From the NCBI GenBank assembly GCA_038087015.1, contig JASBNA010000014.1, positions 682,001 to 746,000 of the forward strand: 64,000 nt of DNA, read 5' to 3'. Within the stretch, counting starts at the first letter, position 1. Every line of letters begins with the position of its first letter. This stretch comes from Cerrena zonata (lineage: Eukaryota; Basidiomycota; Agaricomycetes; Polyporales; Cerrenaceae). Below are positions 24,496-37,200 of this stretch, piece after piece. The notes under the pieces were generated by a model. The model ran no database searches. It saw only the letters and a program-made list of their open reading frames with translations, and was not told the origin of the DNA. Made by a program: the position numbers and the translations under genes.

Positions 24496-25912
24496 ATGGC
24501 AGGAACTCATCGTTCCGTGCGCAGAGACGATGCTGAAGACCTCAATTGTGAATCTGGTGGAGGCAGCGATGACTCGCCTCGATCTTCATCATCCTCATCG
24601 GCTCCATGTTCGGTACCCTCTTCCCCGTGCTAGCGAGGAGGTCAAGATGGCTGAGCTCAAGGATACCGCACGGGTTCTTTGATTTCACAAAGCATTTTGA
24701 TAGCGATATTATTATACATCGTCTTTATTTCCTTATGACTTTATTTGTGCTTACATCGTCCCTAGATTGCTACTGCTTTCATACACTTGCTCGATCCTGC
24801 CCTAGAAGCCCTCGGATCGCCTTGTCTTGACCCAGCATGGGGAAACTATGTACGTCGACTACTTTCTTGATTTCTCGTTGATCCTAACGACCCTTCCCAG
24901 TCATACGCACTGGCCATTTCCCTCCCGTCCATCTTCCTCATCTTCATCGTCGAAATCGTCGCATTCCGATGGGGTATTGCGAAACTTGCGAAACTCAGCA
25001 TCTCGCATGGTATGTTTCCCTCCTTTTCTCCTCATCGACTCTTCCTTATGCACACTTTTTGTAGACGCACATGGTCACGGAATCGGCGGACATGCAGCCC
25101 ACGGTCCTGAATCTAATCGTCAACTCGATCCCGATGCACCAACATCTTCCAGAAATCTTGAACAAATCGAAAAGTTCCCCGCTGACCTCGAGTCGAATGC
25201 ATCGGATTCCAAGAAACACGGTCACGTACATGCGCATGAACTGAGTGTTGTGGAATCGGCCGCTGCCCAGATCGTCGGTATCGCTATCCTGGAATTCGGT
25301 GTGATCTTACACAGGTATGTTAAGTGTTGAAAACATTTGGTATTGTTGCTGATTATTATCGTTTCTCTAGTATCCTGATTGGTCTAACTCTCGCCGTCGA
25401 CAAGGACTTCAAAATCCTCTTCGTCGTGCTCGTCTTCCATCGTACGTCTCATGTTTACACCTCCTCTTTTTGTGTTCGCTCACTCCCTCTACAGAAACAT
25501 TCGAAGGTCTCGGTGTCGGCTCTCGTCTCGCCTACATGGACCTCCCCGCGAAATATTCATACGTACCTATCATCGGTGCTCTGCTCTATGGCATCACCAC
25601 TCCTCTTGGTATCGCTGTCGGTCTTGGTGTAAGAACGACATACAACCCTGGAAGTACAACCGCTAGCATCGTCAGCGGTATCCTGGATGCCTTCAGTTCG
25701 GGTATCCTGATTTACACCGGTCTCGTCGAGGTATGTTCGCTTCCTACTGCACATTGAGTATACTTCTGACGTGACCTCTCCTTTAGCTTCTCGCGCACGA
25801 GTTCCTTTTCAACAAAGAGATGATCAATGGCTCGAATGCCAAGCTAGCATATGCTATTGGATGTCTGATACTCGGGTGTGGGATCATGGCTCTCCTCGGC
25901 CGTTGGGTATGA
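24496..25912 (+). CDS. ZIP family zinc/iron transporter, module copy 3 (best preserved)
   Basis: Membrane Zn/Fe importer of the fungal Zrt type. Exons 2-7 are 24766-24849, 24901-25009, 25065-25314, 25371-25441, 25495-25730 and 25787-25912; together they keep one open frame of 291 codons. Motifs in order: IATAFIHLLDPALEALGSPC, AFRWG, a His-rich loop (HAHGHG, KKHGHVHAHELS), ILEFGVILHSILIGLTLAV, LVFHQTFEGLGVGSRLA, and a last helix ending LGRWV. Exon 1 (24496-24713) encodes the first helix ASIFIILIGSMFG, but the ATG frame is one base off from it. The intron 1 donor, GTGCGT or GTGTGT in other copies, is ATACAT here. Either the true start differs or this copy is also damaged at its 5' end. Full length would be about 364 aa, usual for the family. 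Confidence 0.85.
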
Positions 25913-26434
25913 GTGTGAATGTCCATTCGACTTTGTTCGTTCTCGCTTCGGTCGTCCCCAGTGGAAGACCTGTCGCTTCGAGAGATCGGGTTATGATCAT
26001 AGGATCTCCCCAATGTTGTTGTTCTTGTCATTGCCTTGGTTCATATTTGTATCTCAATAGCATATTGGACTGTATGACTTTCATCATTGGCACCTTGCAT
26101 CATATCTCACTAGTGTAGATGACTTCTTTACACACCACATTCTACTCTGATGCTCTATTTTTATGACACAAATTGATATCTTGTTCATTCTTAGTATCAA
26201 GCTATCTTTTGTTGTAGTTTGTAGCTTGTACCATGTTTACTACTTACCTTTTTGTCTTGGAGTGAGTGATTGTAATGCTAATATTTGATGATGTTCATTT
26301 TGCTTTGAAATAAATGTTGAGATTTTAAACTGAGAGTTGAGAAATCTAAAGTTGAACACAAAATCAATTCTGAGCACTATTCAGAAAAACTACAAATGTA
26401 TATATACATCAAACCAGTATTTGTACATTCCTTA
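25913..26434. other. Convergent intergenic region, module 3
   Basis: About 520 bases between the facing stop codons of ZIP and NLR. The first 80 bases keep CpG; after 25988 almost none remain until 29005. There is an AT-rich middle with TTTTGTTGTAGTTTGTAGC. It probably holds both 3' UTRs; no separate gene seen. Confidence 0.6.
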
Positions 26435-29400
26435 TCAATCCTCCAACTTTGAAAGATCAATAATGGTAAATTGACCAGTAATGGAACCAGCAGCATAATA
26501 CTTCCCATGGAACCTAAATGTACCCCTATCATCAGAATAAACCTCCTTTCCTCTCTTTGAACCTGCTATCCAAGCTAACTTCTTCCCAGAAGTTTTAGAA
26601 ATAATCCAGCCATTCTCTTCCTTTAACTGAACTTCTGATGCTTGTGGCTGCCATAGAGTTGTCTCTGTATCCAACAAGATTCCTATGGATACATCATATA
26701 TATAGTGTTTTTCATTGATTATACATTGTAGCATTTTGCTATCAGATGAAAATGCAAGAGATCTACCATATTCATATCCACTTGAATGCATAGGAATAGT
26801 GTGCTCAAGGTCTCCTTCAGAAGTGTGCCATAGATATATGTTACACTTAGTCACTGATGCTATCCACTGTCCATCTGGGGAGCATCTAACAATATATGCC
26901 CTATTTCTATCCACAAGTGGCTTTTTGCTCAAATTCTTTGTGGAAATATTCCAGATGGAGATGAAGTCATCATCAGATGTGGCACAGGCTACTGTTTGGT
27001 TATCAGGCAAGATGGCTAATGAGCACACATAACTCTTGGCCTCCAATTGGATGTGATGCAACTGCTTCCCTGTCTGTGTCTCCCAAATTGAGACTGAACC
27101 ATCTTGTAAGCCAATTGAAATGATGGTCCCATCACTTGAGAACTCAACACAAGTGGTCTCATAGAAAGGTTCTTTTGCTTCTTTCATCTTAGAGTTATGT
27201 CCTACTATATCCCATATGCAGACTGTCTTGTCATCAGAGGCAGATACAAGGGTCTGTCCATTGGGCGAGAAGCAGAGTGATCCCACAATATCAGTGTGAC
27301 CTTCAAGGATATTTACTAGATCTCCTGATTCAGCATCCCAGAGGCAAATTGTTGAATCAGAATCTTCTGATGCAATGATATTGCCTTTGGGTGAGATAGC
27401 TATAGCATGTATATTCCCAGTATGCTCTCTAAGGGCTCTCAGGCATATCCCTGTTTCAACATCCCAGATGCATACAGTTCTATCATCTGCACCAGATACT
27501 ACCCTTATACCATCAGGGGAAAAGATGGCACACCTGACTATACCAGTATGACCCTCAAGTGTACACACTAACTTCCCTGTATCAGCATTCCAAATGTAAA
27601 TGTTGTTTTCCACAGCTGTGACAATGAGCTTGCTATCAGGGGAGAAGGAAATGGAGAGAGTCTGAGAGGTATCATCTGCCTGTAGAAGTTGCTCTCTGGT
27701 GACAGCATCCCATATCTTGAAGCCACTGTCTGTTGACCCAGCAACAATCTTCTTTCCATCTGGGGAGTAAGCTACACAACAAGACTCCTCATTGATGGGG
27801 ATGCTATGCAATGGGGCACCTGATGCAAAATCCCATATGCAAAGAGTGTAGTCATCAGATACAGAGACAATCTCAGCTAGTCTATCTGGATCTGGACAAA
27901 AATCAGCAGCCCAAACACTAGCTTTATGACCTCTCATAATGTTCAGAGAGGTTCCTGAATCAGCCTGCCAAGTATGCACTGTGCTATCATGAGAACTTGA
28001 AATAATAACATGTCCATCAGGTGAGTACTTCACTGAAGTTACCCAAGATTTATGACCCTCCATGACACAAAGGCAAGGCCCCCATCCACTATCCCTTTTA
28101 GATAACAGCTGTAATGCTGGCATGTGCTGATAGTTTGGGGCATACAGCTCCTGGAGCAGGCAAGTGGGCATCATAGGCAAAGCTGAGATGTAGATCTGCA
28201 TGGGATCCATTTCAATAGGCACATTATATTCCAAGATAAATCTGTATCCATCATTGAGCAGCGATGGGATTTGCTTGTCCACATCTAGACCTGTAATATT
28301 CTAAAAACAGTCAGATGTAAAGTTACTTATTGTACAGTCAGTACTTACCTGTATCCACTGTTGGACACTGGACAATGCTGGTGCAGCAGATCTGAGTCTC
28401 CCCATAACACTAAGGGCTCCAAACCAGAGAAGAAGGTCCCTCTTCAAAAAGTCTTGTAAAAGTATGAGTAAAGCATTTGATGCTTGTGAAGAAACTATAT
28501 GTGCTGGCCAGTGGAGACAGGCATATGCAATGTGTGCAGAAACAGGGACCTGTTGTTTCATCTGCAATACACCAGGTTTAATCAGCAGAGCAAGGCATTT
28601 GGAAGCAAAAGCCTGATGATGAGTCAGTGGGTTGATAAAGAACTGGGGATCTGTGCATCTAGCATTATCAATCAGAAATTGAGGGAAACTAGCATGAACA
28701 GGTTGGATTTCAATGTTTGTATCATCACAGGGTAGAATCACAGAGGCCATCTGTGAAACAATATCCATGATATCATCCACTGGTATGCCAGTCAAGGACT
28801 CAAGTGTTTGTGGGGATACTTGGTCTTGTAACAAGGCAACACTAGCCAGGACATCCTGAATCATGTTTGAGTAGTTAGACTCTGGAAAGCTTTGTTGGAG
28901 CACTGTGAGATACAGCATATCAAGGGGCTTTGTCATAGATGAGACAGTGCTTGTCTCAGATAACCATTGGTTGAGTCTTTCAACTGCATGCTTTGGATAT
29001 TTATGTCGCAGGGACTTGAAGATAAAGTCACAGGCAACCGATGCATAGATGAAAAGGCCTGCTGCCTTTCCAGTGAGTTCCGCCACAATATCAGGCCGTT
29101 CAGCTTTCAGTTCCGCCTTGAACCGAGATTTAGATAGTTCTGCCTCCACGTATCGTGCGATATCCATATTGACTACATCAAGTGGGATATCCTGAAGCTT
29201 GAATGGCCGAGCAATGTTGTGAAACTCGGTGGAGTAAAGAGGAGTCTCAATGTGAATCTCTGGACGGGTGGTTAAGAGGATCCGCAATGGGAGTGAGCGT
29301 TGATGAATGTTCTTCATCAGCAGATACAACAAACGAGCGACGTCGTCTTGACCAGACTGTGTACACTCATCCACGGCATCGATGATGATGACCAAGGGGT

Positions 29401-30782
29401 TATGATTAGAAGGAAGGGCGCGTAACGGTTCCACTAGGAGAGCGTCAAGCTGGTGTTCGAGTTGCATGGTCTCATTTGAGTGTACATAGGCGCGTACGGC
29501 ATCGACGATGTGACGATATAGTTCTGGTATATTTTTCGCCAGTTGGAATGCAATAGTGGGAATGACGAAATGAATGGTGCTCAATTTCTCTATTCCACGG
29601 ATGAAGAAAAACGAGGCGCCAAGAAGCTTCGCCTTGTTGAGCCGTTTCGCTATCTCACAGGCAATAGTGGATTTCCCGGTCCCCGCTAGACCACTGAGGA
29701 TGTATACAGGGATGTTGGCAAACTCCGTATCTGCCTTCGCCCAATGCTCGAGCTCCGCTAGAAGATCGACACGAGTGCCGGCCAAGTAGTGTGTTTTGGA
29801 CTGGGTGTACACTGATTGATAGCTCGCATCTGCGGTGGGTAGTGCTCGCAGTGTACCTTCATCCCCTTCGTTCAAATGAGAACGTGAGCTGTGAGCAATA
29901 TAACAAGCATATGTAAATACCTTGGCGTGTTACATTCAGATCAATCCGCTGTTAGACAGTCAATGGTAGTGAGTTATATAGCATTACTCTAGACCAACCG
30001 ATATATTTGCTCACATTGACGACTTGTGCAGTTTCGACAACTATGCGCTGGGTTGTAGCCACTATGCCCTCGATTGTAGCAGTTATGCGTTCGACTGTGA
30101 ACACACTGCCCATCTGTGGAAAGATCAAAGAATTAGCATAGCTCCACTTCACGAACTTAAACTAACAATAAAGTCCATCCTCGCAGTCTTGATACGATCC
30201 GTGAGACTTTTTAACGATTGTTCATCCTGAGTACTTTTCAAGAATCGCTTGAGAAGGTTAGGTTTGGATAGCGTATCAACTTCCTCCTCAACCTCGTTGA
30301 GCGCCCTAGTCGAAATGAGTAACAAATTGAACCGAAGCAATTAGAGTCACTTACTTGATAAGTGCATCAACTCTCTCCCTGTACTCGGAGGATTTTCCTA
30401 GTTGGGTCCGCACTTCCTCGGAATTTGGGGGCTGGGATTGATCCATAGCGTCACCAAACTTCTTGCTTGAATCGATGATAGTCTCGGAGAGTAATTTGAT
30501 CTCCTTCGAGAGTTCTGTCCATGCCTTCCTGTTTCCCCTGGTTTTCTATAATGTCCAATGAACGTAAGTTCACGGTAGATAGCAAGAGAAACATACGAGG
30601 GTCATGTCGATGAGGGTGCTTATGGCATTCGCCGCCACCTTCAGACCTGGGATAGGTGCCAGGTCCAGTGCATCCTTACCGATGTCGAGGATTGTATGAG
30701 CTGCGCCCAAAATATAGTCAATGCGTTCCTTTCCATCACGAGAAGAGTTGCGAGATGAATTGCGAGATGAGTCGCGAGACAT
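26435..30782 (-). CDS. NACHT-WD40 NLR, copy 3, intact frame of about 1,350 aa
   Basis: Cytosolic STAND receptor. Exons in gene order: 30597-30782, 30355-30545, 30167-30305, 30015-30113, 28349-29920 and 26435-28300; all introns are GT..AG and all junctions keep frame. Domains: residues about 15-150, a 4-helix-bundle/MLKL-like region (LDLAPIPGLKVAA, later LKRFLKST and LTDRIKTAR); Walker A GLAGTGKST about 282-290; Walker B LVIIIDAVDEC about 381-391; LLTTRPE near 420; then about twelve WD40 blades from about 750 (for example TVCIWDVETG) and the tail IIDLSKLED. Fungal NLRs of this build sense non-self through WD repeats and trigger cell death through the N-terminus; that role is inferred here. The intron 4 acceptor (AAG/GTATTT) was chosen because it keeps frame in copies 2 and 3. 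This is the only copy with no visible lesion. Confidence 0.9.
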
Positions 30783-31220
30783 CTAAAATGACGATAAAAC
30801 TTTGTGCTTTCAGTGTCTGAAGAGTGAGTGTTCGGTTTTGGAGAGAGTGCAGGCTGCGCGGCTGCCCATCGATCCTCGTTCTACCTGTGTGTATGTGATG
30901 GGCGCCCGCGCTCACGCCTGAGAACGACAGGTATTAACTAATACGGTGACCTATCTGTTCGGTTATCTATAGAAACAGCGAGGAAAATTCAAAATTCTCC
31001 CCCGAGTCCTTTTCCAGCTCTCGAAAACCAGATCACGGGTTTCGATCCTCCCTTCCCTCACAGCAATAAATTTAATTAGCACGACCGAGTTCTGCTTCTT
31101 TGGACATCGGTCTAGCAAAGCACATTCCGGTGGCAATCTATATCCGACCCATCACATCTGACTCGAGCGAGAAAAACGATAATTCCACCCTTCGAAATAC
31201 GACTACCCCAGGTGAGTACC
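30783..31220. promoter_or_regulatory. 5' flank of NLR copy 3
   Basis: Aligns with the flank of copy 4 (62447-62830). Shared blocks are CATCGATCCTC, CTCACGCCTGA, AGCAATAAATTTAATTAG, AAAGCACATTCCGGTG and CCGACCCATCACATCTGACT. In copy 4 part of this is open on the minus strand (MGRIYIVTGMCFATP), but in copy 3 it has stops, so I treat it as promoter/5' UTR or a relic rather than a gene. Confidence 0.45.
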
Positions 31221-33877
31221 AACGTTCTAGTGGTCTACCATAATGCGTATTTTTCTGATCATCGTATGTGCTACGATAAGTACAACGGGACCTAATAGAA
31301 GGTTAGTCTTCGTCAAGACTGAAAGCAAAAACATACATATGACCCTAGTAAGTGTAACCTCAGATAGATATGCATGTTTATCTGGTCGTTTTTGGCCTTG
31401 CAGAAATCTTGTACTGTTCCTATACCTACGGCAGAGTGAGCTGGTCACTATCGAGAACCAGTGGTTATGGTAGTTTGTCCGGAGGATAAACTTACATCGT
31501 AGACGAGACCTAGCACCAATTGTGATGATTCAAAGTTCTAATCTCAACACTATGAAGGTAGACTTGAGCAGACTTCTCGTAGTGGTATAATGGCTTCAAT
31601 TGTCACCGATACGATGAGCCCACCGGGAGACGGATGACCCATGGTAAGATCCGTCTGAAATCACCGTCGTAGCTATACGAAACCTGAGACACATGTCTAG
31701 TCACCTGCCTGCGAACAGGTACATGGGCAGAGCCTGGACTTTAGTGGAAAAGAAAGTCATTAACTGTTGACGGACGATTGGGCTTTTCTTCCAAACAACC
31801 TGAGGATACGGGTCTAAAGTGAAGCGATAGAAAGGTCCGAGAAGGACCAAGTGATAGGTGCGCCGATCAAGCCAAAGCAGTCGTGACGGTGCAGGACATT
31901 CATCAGGACAACAAGGGTTAAAGACTGTGACACAGATAGACCATAAAGAGTGTCATTTATGCAGAAGTTGAGGACTAAGGTACCAGTTGACAGGACGAGA
32001 TATAGGACATGACAGAGACATGTGCGACGATCGAGAGGCTGGACCGAAACTGAGAGTGACAATAGTGGCATGGAGTAATAAGGGGGATTGTCCTAAATTA
32101 TCCGCAGGGTGAAAACAAGGCTTCGTGCTCGTGAGTCTTGGTGGGTTGACAGACAAACCACGGATAGGCGTCGATTGGTTGTAGCCAGACTCAGCGACCG
32201 CCATCTTGATATGAAGAGAAGGGTCAAACGTTATTCCTAGTGAGGGAAAGACTTGTGAGCGGGGGTTCGGAGTGTAACTCTGATCGAATTAGTATCATGC
32301 TATTGTTTCAAGTTGAAGAGCCGTGTCTGAGCGAGGGTAGCGTATTTCCTACCGTAGAGGTTGGTCAGTGATTGAGGCAGATGCGGAATCGACATACCTT
32401 GTAGAGGAATGCGACATCCACTACATGCAAGACAAATCAATAAGCAAACAGCGACGGACGAGGAAAAGAAAGTGTCCGATGTGTCGATCAAGACGCAGAT
32501 GGAGCCTGTAGAAACAGGCAGCAAAGGGTAGAATGACGGTAGCAAGTAAAGTTCATGCAGTGGATGGTATTGATATGGAGGGACCGGGACCTAAGAGGGC
32601 TTGGAGATTAGGATTAGGTGTAACGCTCGAGACAAAGAACGAGGAGTAGGAGAGAACGGCATGAGTATCAGCGAGCTCCGAGTCGATGGAAAGGTCGAAC
32701 GGAGCGGTAAGTGCGTATAGTTTCACACAATGGTCAATGCAGACGGAATGTGTCCATGATGGTAGCAGCAACAGAGCTGCAGACTGGCAATCCCTTTCAA
32801 TTTCCTTCAGATCGAGGCGAACCATTTTTGCTTACGTCATCAGACAATCGTTGGGGGCGGTAGCGTGAATGTGCCATATATAGTGTTATCATATGCGGAA
32901 GTTGAAGACGATAAGGCGCCAGTTGTGGTTGCGCCCAGTATGAGATATATGAGAGGACAAGTATACGACGATCTAGAGACTGTGATTGGGTGTAGGATGC
33001 GAGGGCATTGGACGCAAGGTATCATCAGGCCAGGAGAGTGCACGGCGAAGATGAGGCCTCTTACTGCCGAGTCTTGCTGTTCGAGCCATCATGGACAGAC
33101 AAGCCGGTGTAGGCTAGAGAGGATGAAAATAGACTGATCGATCACTATATGCATATTTTGAATGCAGACAGAAGGGCGAACCTCAATATTATCCCTAGTA
33201 CTTGCCAATGCGGTAGTTAAAACATTCGTTGTCATAATCGGACCAGTATTACATCGGAGAACGATGTTCGACCTCCTATTGAAATTGGCTAAGACAAGCA
33301 CGATGTGCTCATGATAGCGGCAATCGCGCCGTTCGTACGAGGTTATCGGTGAGGTGTTCTCAACAAGTGGAAAAGCGGCAACGAATTCGACTTTTCTACA
33401 AATATAAGCCGAAATAAAGGTTGGGTAGGTTGCGAGAATGAGCGACGATGAATACGGGAGGATAGAGTTACTAGAAAAACTGTCAGTCTACGACAATAAT
33501 ATCTTGGGCTGCGGCGCCGTCGGGGCTGAGATTGAGATCTGAGGTGGAGGCGTTGTCGGTCTACGATAAAGCATCGTATACTAACCGCATGAATCCAGGA
33601 TAGCTGCCTCCAGTGAGCTAGAAACATTCGACAGAGACAATACGTACAAGTCGCAACATATCGATTCATATTGTGATCGCACTCAAGTGAGGGAGTGACA
33701 TATCAACTCGGAATCGACACTGTTTGACTAGAAGAAGGTGGTGCGTTTGTGAGAGTGCATTAGTTCAATATGTTGTGATCATAGAGGAAGCCCGAGGAGT
33801 GCATAGGGTGACGACCTGTGTGCCAGGGAGAAAGAGAAGCAAGCAAGACAGAGCCGGAGAAGAAAACACTCGATCGG
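31221..33877. other. Right flank of module 3, duplicated and decayed
   Basis: Parallels the right flank of module 4 (62830-64000): for example CAAGACTGAAAGC at 31314, and the 33080-33290 stretch with TGGACAGACAAGCC and GATCGGACCAGTATTACAT versus 63750-63950. The best minus-strand frame (32553-32825, MVRLDLKEIERDC) shares DNA with 20506-20675 but has no known domain. No working gene called. Confidence 0.45.
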
Positions 33878-33885
33878 TGACGTCA
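33878..33885. promoter_or_regulatory. CRE-like palindrome TGACGTCA, unit c
   Basis: Conserved block CGATCGGTGACGTCATCA with the same upstream neighbour (AGCAAGACAGAG, then GGAGAAGAAAAC) as the 38.9 kb copy. To the right lies ZIP-unit-like relic sequence. Confidence 0.4.
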
Positions 33886-33929
33886 TCATTCTCAAATTGG
33901 GCATCGGGTACTCACTCAGACTGGCTCGA

Positions 33930-34290
33930 CTTCCTCTATCACTTCCAATTCTCCCCGCCCAAACTCGGTCCCTCCGTCAATCTTCAATACAACTAATAAG
34001 GTCTACTTTTGCACTCCAAAAGTCTGGTACACCGCTGTCACCCTCGCTGTTGGGATGCTTGACGCGATTTGGACAGGTGTCTTCGTCTTGAAGCCCAGTC
34101 CACTCAGTTGACGACGTCCCTAGATAAGCAGTTGAATATTCAGCCGTTAGGTCTCCCTTTCATCTAATCCTTGCTCAGTACGTGTCTCCAATTCAATTCT
34201 ATCAGGTACCATTGATGGTATTGGCCTCGCTGTTGACAAGGACTCAAGGGCTCAAAGGCTCTCTTCGTCGTTTTCCTCCACCGTATGACC
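33930..34290 (+). pseudogene. Decayed ZIP-unit relic
   Basis: Begins with the unit sequence (CTACTTTTGCACTCCAAAAG, then TCTGGTACACCGC). Near 34205-34290 it reads IGLAVDKDS followed by CTCTTCGTCGTTTTCCTCCACC, matching the ZIP helix LIGLTLAVDKDFKILFVVLVFH with a frame break. Not functional. Confidence 0.4.
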
Positions 34291-37200
34291 CCGTTCTCTC
34301 CATAATCAAGTCCATCTCTGAAATCGCTCGTCTTTGTGGACCTTAACTTTAGGAATCCTCTCGACGAAAAAGTGCTCTCTCCTCAATCTGGATTAGACCA
34401 GTTTGCAAGACCTCGTATTCTACCTGATCGGAGCTAATCTCCCTCGCAAAGTACGTCTTGTCCAATCCTTCCGCCTTGATCAACATTTGTAGCTGAAGAA
34501 ATAATAACAATGCTCTTGCGTCAAAGAACGGCTAGGCTTTGCATGTTGAACAACTCAAGGTACCTCGAAGGTTTTACCTTATGACCGATATCTGGAGAAA
34601 GCACCAAGAAATACAATGCTTCCCGCACGATAACGGCTTGTTACCTATTTCGTTCTACCATCCCCCTTTCATTCAGCTCAACTAATCGACTTTCTGATCT
34701 TGGTGTACGCACTCACTAGGAATTTTCTCCCTCGACCTGTAAGCCGGTCATACGAGCCCCGAACCTAAGGGTCGTAACCACCTATCTACATCAGCCGCTC
34801 ATGTCAAGATCCCCAGTGTTTCCTTAACATTTGATGAAAAGAGCTCCGAAACTCCCCGTAACCCACGATCAGAGGAGTAACTGATTGAGCCCCGTTCCTC
34901 GTTCTTATCGTCTTTGACGGTGGTTCGGATGTATACTCGCCTTCAAAGTTTAGGCTACTATGAATTATGTCGCATGGTGTACGAGTTGGTTCACGTTCAA
35001 TTCAATCATGGCGTCATACCTATCCCGCAATCGTTACATCAGGGCGACCTAATTTGTGCCCTGACGTGTCTATGCTCGCGACTGAGGGTATCATACGGCG
35101 GAATGCAGCGGAAATAGAGTGATGAGGGATGGATGCCGAACGCGAATTGAAGGTCCGTCCTTGGATTCAAGGGCTTTTCTTCGCATTTATTTCACCTATT
35201 TCAATCAACCCTATCACGGTTTGCGTCTAAAGCGATCTCAAGATTCAGGAATGACTCTTGGTATGTGTAGGTAACGTGTTCTTTACTAGATCGATAATAA
35301 AGTTCCTTCTTAGAAGCAACGAGCTCGTTCACTATCCGTACCCAGCCTTGCAGACATTACTAATTTTCCCGGCCTAGGCTGGGTATATTTTACCAGTCAG
35401 ACGTCCTTGGGTTCCCTAAAGCCCATCGTTATAAAACCCTTCACTCCTATCTAACCGTATGGGCATCTCCAGAGCACCTTATAGACTTTTCAGGGCCTTA
35501 TGTGATACCGTTTCGCGGACAGTTCGACGACTTGAGACTGTATTACCGGTGCGTTAGTCTAGAATACTCGGAGACTTTCTTGAAACCTGTGAATCAAAGG
35601 GACTAGCCGGATATCCTTCGCAATGACGCAATGAGAGGGGCACGATACTTGCACCCTGGGCGTCGTTCCGTAGTCTCGATCGATCTGCCGATTGTTTTCT
35701 ATCAAGCCCCACGCACGCGCGTGCCCGAAGATGATATTGGCCGCCATAATCATCAGTTCTTGCTGGGACCGTCTGCTCATTGTGCACTATTAAGATGCAA
35801 TCGACACATGATACCGTCGTGTCATGTCATATCTCTCGATGAGTCTATCCATACAACAAAACGGCTGTCAAAGAAATAAACAAACTCACTCATTCCAGCA
35901 GCCACTATCACGAGGTAGACGGAACGGTTGCATGTCCTTGTGCTCGTTCACGATCCGTTAAACTTTCCAGAGACCTAGGTAGGCCTTATCCGCTCAATAT
36001 TCACCTACAGTTTACCGATGTCTTCCAGAGACAGTACTTGGTTACGTACCTTGCAAACCCGAAGCCTAAAACACATCTCGCCCATGCGCCGATCTTCAAT
36101 AAAGGTCGACGGGGATCTCGATTGTGAGCCAAATCTCGTGTTATGGTCTTGCATATTTAATCTTGAAGTTAATCGAGAACCCTTACCTTTCCTGAATAAA
36201 GATCGTATCGCAATAGCGATATCGTTCTGGTCTGCATCTAGCCGCATATCACTTTCAGCACAACTCACATTGTCCGGTACCACAAGACCAAGATGTCCTA
36301 CGGCTTGTAGGAGACATAGAATGGAGAGCGAAGGGTCTATATGGCTAGCTGGTATAAATACTGACCGTCGACACGACTGTTCAGCACCTCACCAATTCTT
36401 CCAAATACAACAAACCGTTCTAACATCAAACGATCATCAGCAATGTGCAGACGTCGCCAGTATGTTGTATACTCCCATTCCACGGCAGCCGACTGACTGA
36501 CTGGTCTGGCTAATGTAGCGTTCGTAACATCTTCCAGTTGTAAGACCCTTCTCACTGTCGCGTCTGATATTGACTGACCTTTGCCATAAGGTGTGGCCAT
36601 GCCATCAACAATGTGAGTCAAGTCACCATTGCCCTCTTATAGAATATTGATTTCGCCTTGGTTCTAGCCCGAAGAAATCGTGAGCATCTGTAGTGTTGCA
36701 AAAGAGATACCTATTGAGACTCCCGGCTTCCCCAGATAGAATGTGATGCTACGAACTGTATCTTCAGTGAGAACCATCCCCCCAACTGTCCCAACTGCAG
36801 AACTACTTGTTGGCAATAGTAAGCCCCATTCCAAACTCTGTGTAATGATGGTACTTGCTCGTTGCAGCCGCCGTTATCCGGAGCAGTACAGTGAGTACCT
36901 CCTTCCACCCATGCTGTAACATACCCTAATGAAGAAAACAGCTGTTCATCCCAATGACTACTGCCCCGACTGCAAGGCCAGGATCCGGGGATGAAGAAAC
37001 TTAGTTGAAGAAAGACCGGTGTATCACTACAGCCGTCTGTCGCCGAGTATCATGTTTCTGTATACGCCTCCAGATTCCTTTACGTCAAGTAGCTTGTGTT
37101 TTGTATTTTGTATTTCCGAGGCAATTATTACTTGACCATTGTACAACATACGATATACGAACATGTCGCAGTGTATCGATTCATATTATGAGGAAAGGAC

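Noticed and set aside
25989..29004. Classical RIP as the explanation of the CpG-poor block
   Set aside because: RIP should mark whole duplicated units and create stops; here only the same inner block is affected in all copies, the ZIP and NACHT core parts of the same duplicates keep CpG, and the frame stays open.
29883..29960. A 28-nt micro-exon and a 32-nt intron before the NACHT exon of the NLRs
   Set aside because: They give stops or frame shifts in copies 2 and 3, while reading on from AAG/GTA is open and in phase in both copies; a 32-nt intron would also be unusually short.
36018..36500. 160-codon plus-strand frame
   Set aside because: No recognised motif, overlapping minus-strand frames of similar size, and location in decayed repeat sequence.
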